The position numbers were made by a program, and so were the translations under genes. A DNA stretch of 64,000 nt from Scatophagus argus (Eukaryota > Chordata > Actinopteri > Scatophagidae). This document shows, in pieces, positions 52,355 through 64,000 of this stretch (position 1 is the stretch's first letter; every line of letters begins with the position of its first letter). Under the pieces are notes generated by a model that had not been told where the DNA came from, did no database searches, and saw only the letters and a list, made by a program, of their open reading frames with translations. The DNA lies in assembly GCF_020382885.2 (NCBI RefSeq), contig NC_058493.1, positions 22,565,499 to 22,629,498 on the forward strand, in the 5' to 3' direction.

Positions 52355-55284
52355 CCCAGTAGTAGACTTGCAGTGACGGTTACCACAGATCTATTTAGCA
52401 GATGTCTGATATCCCACATTTTGGAGCCAGAGGAAGCACATCAGCTCACTGTATTTTCTCTGTACTGAAGTTTTGGCACTACTCTTAGGACACTACCTGA
52501 ATTTTTTTTTTTTTTTTTTTTACACAGGCAAAAAATGTATACACACAGGACAATACTCAGAAAAACATATTTTGTACAGCCATGGATGAAAAGTAATGAT
52601 AATCTGAAAGAGAGCAGGAGGGGGTATCAGCAGCTGAAGTTGAGAAGACTGGGCTTGGCCTAGCATTTTGTTAACAGTAGGAAACGTGCACAGCAATCCA
52701 ATGAAATTAAGGATGAAGTCATGTGTTATGGTAGCGTAAAGACTAGTATTAACTTCACATAGACAAAAATACAATCAAGCAATAGTGACATCTGACTTTT
52801 ACCTTCAGTGAGGTGTGCACAACCTGAGCACAGAAGATGAACCTACAGCAGTCTCTCTCAAAACGACACTCAGACAGTTAAACCCAGTGAAAGGTTTGTC
52901 TGCATATGAAAACTCAACATCCACTACGTTGCCTAGCAATGTACGTAGTTGCGTGTGTTTGTGTGTGGGCACATTACATGGTGTAAAAAAAACAAAACAA
53001 AACAGTAGGTTTTGTTTTTGCTTTAAAGTGTGCAACTGTAGCTGCTTTGAGTTCATATTGTCTGTACATCTCTGTGCTGTCTGCTTTCATGATATAAAGA
53101 TGCTGCATTTTTTTAAATTTAGTACTATTCACATTTAGGCTGGATATCTTAGTACTTTCTCTGTACCATGTGTTCATTTGGCTGGTTACACCAACTATCA
53201 TAAACTGCCAAAAACTGACTTTGAATGTCTAATAAGATTCACCATTTCGGATATTGTAAAAGTGCTCACGTATTAACAACAACTTCCTCGTGTTTGAGAA
53301 GCTGGAGGCAATAATGAATTACCAAAATATGTTTTGTCACTTGACTGCTTGATTAATCGTGGAATTGTCTACATCTATTGTACATGCAGATTCAAAGTAT
53401 TTATAGTGACATGCGCAGTAAAGAAACAAGTTCTCTGTACAATGAAATTCTACCTTTGCTTTCCACTATGAATGAAATTAGAGGTTGAAATTAAAGTAAG
53501 AGAATTTTGCAACAGCAATAAGAGAAAATGGGCAAAACACTAACAATTTCAGTTTTGAAATTTGATGGCAACGAGCAGACTCATTAGTGATAAGACGGAA
53601 AGATGTTTTCACAATACAACAAATGTTTTATTGAAATAATCAGACCGACTGAAGCTGCTGGAGAGTAAATGATTAATATTTCAGTAAATAATATTTACTA
53701 AAACCAATAGAGTTAAAATGGTCAGTGTAATTTTAAAAAAGTCTTAATACAGAATCTAAAACCTTATGCATCATAACCTCATCATGACTAAAAAGTCCAA
53801 GAGTTAGTCATCCCACAAAACCACGAGATTGCCATCATCTACTGATGCTGTCCATCAGCCTCGACTTTGGCAGAAGTGGCTGAAAATAGCTGGTTGATAA
53901 TGGTGCATTTGACTGAGCAGCCTATTCTGCTTAAGATGCTGAGCATGAAAACAAACGAATATGGATTCCCTCTTCCCACAGTGTCAGCCTTGTACCATGT
54001 CATTCCCCATACAAAGGGTAGCCTTTGTCACTATCTGATATTATCACTGCAAGAAATCCACATGACCAGAAAGCACTGTAAAACTTACAAAGTCTGACCT
54101 CTGAAAGCCAAATATATATAAAGAGTTTGAGCCAATGGGCTATTCAAATGCCTTTAAAGGGTTTATTCATCATTTCTGTCTCTTGTAACATTGTGTTCAA
54201 GAAAGTAATTGCTGACATCTGAAGGTGCAGAGGAACTGAGAGTGAAATGAGGGTTGCTAACCTGCAGGAACTGAGCCCAGCTCAGGCCACATGCAAACCA
54301 GGCAGGTAAAGGTATCATGATCTCAACAAAACAATCCACCTGATAAGCAGTAGCAAGTTACAGCACATCGCAACCTCACAGGAGCAGGCAACTGGGTACT
54401 CTGATTAAATTCACAAGAATCCATAGCTTGAATGTAGTGTTGAGCAGCATGTGATTGTCGTGTACAAGACATTTGGCATGAAGCTGGTATGAGTGTGAAC
54501 TATAGAAAAGAGGCTCAGCTTACTGCAAATGTGATCACTAATTTGAATTTTAAAAAAGCAAGTTCACTCAAAAGCGCAACAAAACAGCAAACATTTCCAG
54601 TTCAATGAATCAATGGCAACAAATGAGCCAACAACACAGACTGAACATAGACATCAACACAGGACAAGCAGATTAATAAAAGCAAAAAGCAAGTACTTAG
54701 CTTGTCCAAGTGAAGCAGGGACTTCCGGCCTCTCGGTGAAACTTTTTTGAAGAGTCTCTGCAGTCTCACATGCTGGAAACTGTTGAACCTTCAGGCTTGG
54801 AGTGTTTGTTTGTGGCCTATACTGAATATGACCAGCAGTTAACCTACAAGGACGCTAAATCAAACTGGCCCAAACATCTGCCTCCCCAAAGCTACCCTTA
54901 AGTAACAGTATTGGCCTAGTGTGTACTATTTCTCAAAACTACAGGCAAGTAGCAGCAGAGTTAAAACACAGACACCAGCTAGTAAAGGAACCATGTCCAA
55001 TACCAGCACAACATACCTACAACAGGCAAGGCCTCAGTTTAAATAGCCCGCCTCGAAACAAAGGGTGCGTTTGATATAAGCACCAGCCAGTGGAGTATGT
55101 CATCATTAGCTGTGGCTAACAGTTGTCTGCCTGAATTAGCTTGCATGTTGATCTAGCTTGCAGGTTTTACCCCATTTGTGTTTAGCCTTGTTATGCTTTT
55201 GTAAGCCCTGCTATGCTTTCAGTTTCTGACTAAATACCTGTGACACTAAGGACAGCTTGTGACTCAGGTGTGAGTTGTGTTTTG

Positions 55285-55425
55285 TGCTAATTAGCAAATG
55301 TTAGCACGGAGGTGAGAGAGGTGAACAAGGTAAACATTTTACTTAACAGCTTAACAAGTATGCTAGCAGTGTGCATGTTAGCAAGTCAGTGTGCTGATGT
55401 TAATGTTTAGCTCAAAGGAAACCTA
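55285..55425 (+). repeat. Fragment of a fish interspersed repeat
   Basis: GCTAATTAGCAAATGTTAGC, GAACAAGGTAAACATTTTAC, GCATGTTAGCAAGTCAGTGT and GTTAATGTTTAGCTCAAAG follow the order of a repeat I recognise from percomorph genomes. Family name not assigned. Confidence 0.45.
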
Positions 55426-55900
55426 CACATTTTTGGGCATTTATAACTTTATTAGGTGAAGATAAAGTGGGTGTGGTGTGGGTTGGATGGTTGGAAGGCT
55501 GTCCTGGTTACATGAAACAAACATCCCTGCCCAGGAACCAGGAACTTTTCAATCACACAGTCAGTATCCCAAACCATTAGGCTGTAAGGGCATCCCACAC
55601 AAATATCAGGATTGGCAGTGGAGTGTGAGGAAGAAAAGCAGAAAAACACTGCAAGTCATATCTATATGATTGATATCAAATGATTATCATCTGTCAATAG
55701 CCTCTCTCATCACCCTACTGAAAGCCTGCAGTCATTAAACATTTCCCTGAAAAAGCAGTGGTCAGCTGAGTCATGATATCAACTCCAGCTCTAAGCCATT
55801 GGTAGAAAAAGGAATATAATATTTATGTTTTTCATGGTGAGATAAACCAGAGAGGAATATGTTGGCTTGACAAGTGTGCCTGCATGCTGCCAAATCTAAT

Positions 55901-55984
55901 ACCAGACGTGGGGTTTGAAGCCATATGAAGGCATATGTCTGTTGGCTCTTAAATCTAACACCTTAACCACTCGGCCATTGTGCA
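55901..55984 (-). pseudogene. tRNA-Leu(TAA)-like pseudogene
   Basis: On the - strand ATGGCCGAGTGGTTAAGG reproduces the tRNA-Leu D-arm and A-box. TTTAAGA matches the TAA anticodon loop, ACATATG the long variable arm, and CAAACCCCA plus TCTGGT the T-arm and acceptor 3' half. The 5' acceptor half no longer pairs with the 3' half, and the anticodon stem has two mismatches, so a functional tRNA is unlikely. Confidence 0.75.
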
Positions 55985-57372
55985 TACCTTTCTAACATAA
56001 AGATACTTGTTTGTCCAATCACTTTAATTTTAAAAGCCTTTGCAAATCCTACAGGGTTCTGACATGCTCATTCACAGGAAGCAAATACTTTTTTTGTTTT
56101 AATTAGTGAAACCTGACAATTTGAGCAGGAAGAAATATTCTCATGTTGCAAATTTAATGAAACTGGCCCCAGTTTCACTAATGGATCAATGTGTTTGAGG
56201 TTTTATCAGACACTGAAACACTGCACAGAGGTTTATAGCATTCACTGTTTTATTTTATCTTTCATCTTGACCATCATGTGATAAAACTGTACAATCCTTG
56301 AGGCTTTCCTTTCCTTTTTTTTCCGCAAATCACCACGAACATTTAGAGAGGAAAACAGGTATAACCAAGCTTGAGGACAGACTCTACTACGGTGTGCGCA
56401 CACACTCACACACATTTAAATTTGTTGTTAAAACGATGGAATAGTCTGCTGCAGACATTGATTAGTCTGCCAAGCACTTGTTTGTTTGTGTTTTTCCTGA
56501 CAGACTCTCCTCATCACTGTAATCAGCGCAAGCAGCTCCCAGGTGCTTGTGTGTCTGTGAAATTGCAATTGAGACCTTTTTGTTTTAGATGTTTCACTCT
56601 CTTGCGTCACTGACAAAGAGCTGATGGTTGACATCTCTGGAAGAAAAGCACAACACAGCTGAAAACCTTATCTCTCATGTATATTTTCTCTAATCTTCTC
56701 CTTTAAGACCTCCGTCTCGTGTTTGTTCCAAGCACAAAATCAAACTAACATGTTTGTAAGTAGAGCTCCCATGGTCTTTTGGCATAATCCTTAGAGCAGT
56801 CCTGGTGTTTAGAAAGTGGAAGCAATACAAATTGAAACATCTGTGTGTGAAATGTGTTGCCATGTTTGCCCAAAGGCAGAGCAATTGAACATAATGAACA
56901 GATTGGTTGCTATATTTGGCTGAGCTGAATAACTCATTAGTGTGTTATGTGATGCAGCGCCCTCTGGTGATCAATATTTGCAAACGAAAAAGAAAAAGAA
57001 GGTTAAAAAGAAAAAGGTTGGCAGTATATTTTTTCACTCTCTCTCTGTCTAATATAAATTAATCTGTGGCTTTTAAAATGTGTGATTTTTATTTTTAATA
57101 TGCTAAATTTTAGAAATGCACTTAACATTCTGTCTTCTAATAATCAAAATACATTTTATTGACATGACACTCAGAAAAAAATCCCAAAATGAAGCCAGTA
57201 ATACACAATATTGGCACAATAAATTACTACATCAGTATTAGCACATCTAAACATACAGCTCACATTATACATAATAGTTCAGGTAGACATACGACTTTAA
57301 TGCATATTAAATGTAACAGTTGGCTTTGTAAAGTCATGAGATTATATAAAAGATGCAAAGGAGACAATACAG

Positions 57373-57378
57373 TTTATT
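57373..57378 (-). terminator. cyp19a1a: Candidate poly(A) signal of cyp19a1a
   Basis: TTTATT on the + strand gives AATAAA on the - strand about 50 nt after the stop codon. A second AATAAA on the same strand lies at 57155-57160, so either could define the 3' end. Confidence 0.5.
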
Positions 57379-57427
57379 TATATATTCTGTGTAAATGTGT
57401 ATGTACAAATAGAGAAAACAGAAGGCT

Positions 57428-60332
<2,905 letters not shown>

Positions 60333-60600
60333 AAGAAAGCAGTTTCAAGACAGCCTGCACAGAACCGCACGAACGACTGCTCTGAGTGATGAAAGCCACC
60401 TCAACAGTCGGAACTTTCTCTTTATATGTAGACTGAGCTGGTTACAAGCCAGGTCAGGGTAATGCAAAAGCCACAACAGAGGAGGAAAATGATAAACAAT
60501 ATACTTGCAGCCTTGAGGGGTTGGATTGGTGCCTGTGTCCTTGAGCATACAGGACTTAGTTCAGTGGGTTTGTGTTGTGGTGCAATCCAAATGTCGGAGC
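60333..60600 (-). promoter_or_regulatory. cyp19a1a: cyp19a1a proximal promoter with TATA-like, forkhead and SF-1-like motifs
   Basis: Read on the - strand, TATAAA lies at 60426-60421, about 90 nt before the ATG, which suits a short 5' UTR. Just upstream are an AGGTCA nuclear-receptor half-site (+ strand 60451-60456), a forkhead core ATAAACA (+ strand 60492-60498), and two CAAGG cores on the - strand (CTCAAGG in 60511-60518, TCAAGGAC in 60537-60544) that resemble SF-1/Nr5a sites with one mismatch. Foxl2 and Nr5a1 are established activators of fish cyp19a1a. The sites are motif matches only; occupancy is inferred. Confidence 0.5.
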
Positions 60601-63575
60601 GAGCTTATTGCGGGTTGTATTTGACATTTTGGTGATGAGAAGCAAGTTTCACTTCTCCTTTGAACACCAGAAGAATCTGATTGGAAATACTACAAAAAAG
60701 TCCCCCATTTGGGAAAATTCTGTTGTAATATTATTGTGATTATTATTATTATTACAGCTTTATTTATCTGTCTTGCAAAATTAAATTCACTGTTTTTTTT
60801 CCCCATAAACATTCACACTTTAGCTTTCTTTTTTTTTCTATTAAAGAAAGACAGGGGAGGGACAACTGGAGTTGATGCTGCATTAAAATGTTCACCGTCA
60901 TTACAGTCGCTTCAAAATTCATTTGGATTTGAAGGGATTATTCAAAGGGATTATTTAGAATTCTGATTCCTCCATCAGTCTACCAGAAGATGGAGGAGCA
61001 GAGCTGTGAGGTGTTAAACAGGGTCAGCAGATTTAGTGTGACATTATGAAGTTACCAAACTGACCATTATGAGATGAATGGGACGAGAACACCAGTTCTG
61101 CAGCAGATCACCCACTCAAGAACCGGAAGACAAAAGTTAAGTCATCTGAATTTTGTCGGCGGATTGGGAGATGCGATGCGTAAAGGAAGTTTTAAAGGCA
61201 GGTGCCGTTTTCTTTGTTAAATTTTCCGGTCAGGAGAAGTGAAGGAATCTATAAGTGCGTATAAAAAATATCTCTGCACCAATACAACAATTTTTCTCAT
61301 CACAGTTGAAGTGGAAGAAGCTCTTACAAAACATATTCAGACTATCATGTACTGAAGCAGTTTGACTAAAAACGCTGAACAGAACAGCTGAATGAGTTTT
61401 TCAGATGCCTGTCCATAACTTTAGTATTTTGAAACTCTTGTCAGTAATGACACCACTGTGTACTTCTTTTGGTTATTTTTGTTTTCGTTAAATCTCATCA
61501 TCTGTGTATGGACCCACCTTTGTCAGCACAACATTTACTACCTTGTGATATTTTAAACTATTTTTAATATATATATATATATATATTTTTAGTCTCTCAT
61601 TTATTGGATGTCACTTTCCAAACTATGTCTCCTAACTCTGTTTTAAGCCCACTTGGATTTGTCTTATTTCATTTTATCTTATTTAGTTATTTGTGACAAA
61701 GCCAAAGCTGTTTGGTTTCATCTCTGCCGTCGTTCCATTTGCTCATTCTGTATAAAGGAATCTCTGAATTCACTCACCGCCCACACTCGAGTCCAAGAAT
61801 GTGAGTTGTTGAAATGGCCGACTGTGTGCTGAGGCCCTGCCTTGATAATGACGCCCTGTATGATGGCTTAGTCCTAGATCGTTCTGCATGATTAAGCCCC
61901 AGCCTCCCTCATTTTCCCCCGAAAACAGAAGTTGATGTAACCTTGTCTTTGGACTCTGTTGTTGTGGTCAACCACATCTTTGTCTCCACCACATGTGTAG
62001 GGAGTTGTTCAGAAGTGAACTGACAGAAAGTCAAGGAAAAGAAGTTAAATGTCAGAACATGCGTGATGTCTGAACAAAGCTCGTTAACTCCCATTCTACC
62101 TTTCACTTTTACATTGTTACACTGCTTTACAGAGTGGGTTCAGCTCCACCTGTACTCTGACAGCTATAAAAAAGTATACCTGGATATTCTATAACATACA
62201 TGTAGTAAAACAGAAACCGCTAACTCATGATGGATGAGATTTGGCAAAGAGGTGAGCTAGAAGATAAACTCACTCGCTAAGCAGCACTCTTTCAGTTATG
62301 TCAGAGTGTGGCTTCAGTTACTACACTTACATAATAAACCTCACTTACATAATATACTTGTTTCTCATTACATCGATTTATTATATTATTGGCTGTCTTT
62401 GATCTCCTCTCATCTCCCATTTCACTCATTTCTACTCTTTTCTTTTATCCTCCCTTAGTTCTTCTGAACTGTGGAATTCAAATAAAAATCTTTATAAACT
62501 TGTGAAAATTCTTAGATAACAGTGTGAAGGAGGCAAAGAGAAGAGGTGCATGGGATGAGTAAGTTTTTAAGAAGACAAGTCCTCCTCTCAGCCCCGTGGA
62601 AAGAAAGGAGGTAAGGCAGCTTTCCCTCAGGAAGGAGGAAACCGAACGAGAGGTCATCAGAGACCAGAGGTGCAGAAGATGTTGGGGCCTGTCAGCATAG
62701 TTACACCCTGTTCATGTTAACGGATTCAGAGCACAGTGAATGAGAGATAATAAAAGAATGCCGTCAGGGCTCGTACGTACACATCTGCTGGAGTGATTCA
62801 CATTTTTCACCGGCTGGATGTCAGTGACCTACAGCTTCAGGCAGGAGCCCACACAGCAGCTCAGGACCTGAATCTAACAGTAATGTTGCATGCATTCTTT
62901 CTCTCTTTCCACCCCTCATGTATACAGTAGGTCAGCTACATGAATCACCAAAGAAGCCAATTAACTGACGTTGTGAAACACAACGTATTGTCACTGAATT
63001 AATTTGAGTTTAATTACAGAGAACGGACCGGCTACACCTACACTTAAGCCCAAAGACCAACTCCCTGTAAAAGGGAAGACTGCTTCAAATGCCTGGGGCT
63101 GATATGTTTTCTTCTCAACTGTCATTTTTCATGTGAAATGTCATTTTTCTGGCCCAAATCAAAGCAATAGAAATGGGTCATCCCTGCAGTTGGTGGATGG
63201 AAGCTGTGAGGATGTGACAAGGACCAGCGCCGGGGGGGGAAAATAGGAGTTGGGCAAGAACCACTCAAAACTATGATGATGCATTTAGACGTAAAGTATT
63301 TTCTTTTAATATAAAACGCTGTTGTACAGTTAACCAGTCAGTCTGTCTGGTCTGATGCGTGCTTTCATTTGGTATGTATGTGAGTGCTTTCGTGCGTACA
63401 TCATACATATGTGCATGTCCATCTGTGTGTGTGTGTGTGTGTGCGTGCGTGTCTGCCCACGGCAGTGCAATTGAATGGGTTGTGCTGAATATAAATCAGG
63501 TGACTGAACAGGCGGGGGTTTATTCCCAGACAAGCCCAGAAGATTGTGTAATGCCCACTCCTACTTTACTGGTTT

Positions 63576-63648
<73 letters not shown>

Positions 63649-63920
63649 TAAACACAGTCCCTTCACCAGTTGGAGAACAACACAACAACCCTGCATTTAC
63701 CAGTCTGCCTTCAGATAGTCCATCCATCTCTGGAGTGCAGACGCTGCAGCTGACTGGGCTCTTTTCTGTTTTCAGATAACCTGGACAGGATCTTGAACTT
63801 TCAGCAATGGACTTCCTTCCTCCTGGATTAGTTTGATTTGGGTGGCAACATCTTGGGCTCCAGGGAACTTTTAATTTCCAGTTATATTCACTGCTGTGCT
63901 GGACTTGTATTCCTCTGTGA
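60601..63920. other. Upstream intergenic region of cyp19a1a
   Basis: No supported gene. AT-rich, with an AT tract near 61567, GT and CA microsatellites (63425-63446 and 63577-63646) and no recognised mobile element. In other vertebrates the divergent neighbour is GLDN. Confidence 0.6.
63577..63646. repeat. (CA)35 microsatellite
   Basis: Perfect 70-bp dinucleotide tract, the longest in the window; length is likely polymorphic. Confidence 0.95.
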
Positions 63921-64000
63921 ATGGTGAGATTGGTGGGTGAACCTCAGAACAGAGGAGGTGAAGTGGTGACAATGTGGATCCCGACTCCCACCATGACCCT
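63921..64000 (+). CDS. Possible 5' partial exon running off the window
   Basis: An ATG at 63921, preceded by an in-frame TGA, opens a frame that stays open to the window end (MVRLVGEPQNRGG..., with another Met at 63972). Position and strand would suit the first exon of gldn (gliomedin), which is divergent from CYP19A1 in human. The 26 visible residues are not recognisable, and an open frame this short is expected by chance. Confidence 0.15.
   Translation, partial: MVRLVGEPQNRGGEVVTMWIPTPTMT

Larger units (their letters stand above)
48961..57372. other. Intergenic between tnfaip8l3 and cyp19a1a
   Basis: No supported gene. It holds microsatellites (GT 50388-50418, GC/CA 51444-51483, CA 52323-52351), an RFX-like motif at 51634-51647, a repeat fragment at 55285-55425, a tRNA-Leu-like pseudogene at 55901-55984, and a CTCF-like motif at 56954-56972. 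Confidence 0.65.

Overview
This window is vertebrate nuclear DNA from a teleost, most likely a percomorph (spiny-rayed) fish. The evidence is split genes with GT-AG introns, AT-rich non-coding DNA full of CA/GT microsatellites, interspersed repeats of fish type, and an ovarian-type aromatase whose residues read like other percomorph cyp19a1a proteins. There are no operons, CRISPR arrays or prokaryotic features. Nearly all short open frames here are chance frames in introns or intergenic DNA.

Four protein-coding genes can be assembled exon by exon. In each, the splice phases agree and the reading frame closes. From left to right: (1) lysmd2, + strand, 2971-8043, 3 coding exons, 212 aa. (2) scg3 (secretogranin III), - strand, 21657 down to 9670, 12 coding exons, 494 aa. 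It converges tail to tail on lysmd2. (3) tnfaip8l3 (TIPE3), - strand, 48294 down to 29941, 2 coding exons separated by a 17.7-kb intron, 202 aa. (4) cyp19a1a (gonadal aromatase), - strand, 60332 down to 57428, 9 coding exons, 518 aa, with a TATA-like box and forkhead/SF-1-like motifs just upstream. A short open frame at 63921 runs off the right edge. It might be the first exon of the divergent neighbour (gldn in other vertebrates), but this is weak.

The neighbourhood is the vertebrate CYP19A1 block (human 15q21: TNFAIP8L3, CYP19A1, GLDN, DMXL2, SCG3, LYSMD2). Here lysmd2-scg3 abuts tnfaip8l3-cyp19a1a directly, so the block is rearranged relative to human. The four genes do not form one pathway: LysM protein of unknown role, secretory-granule matrix protein, phosphoinositide transfer/TNFAIP8-family protein, and oestrogen synthase.

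Non-coding content: three copies of one tRNA-derived SINE-type family at different decay stages, one of them a 39-bp stub with a perfect 12-bp target duplication; a decayed tRNA-Leu(TAA)-like sequence; a MITE-like element in scg3 intron 9; several notable palindromes and hairpins; candidate CTCF, RFX and RE1 half-site motifs; and many microsatellites. The most open question is a coding-like, + strand stretch at about 33.76-35.28 kb inside the large tnfaip8l3 intron. It has a TATA-like box, splice-acceptor-like sites and GC-rich open frames whose product I do not recognise. I see no convincing new multi-gene system.
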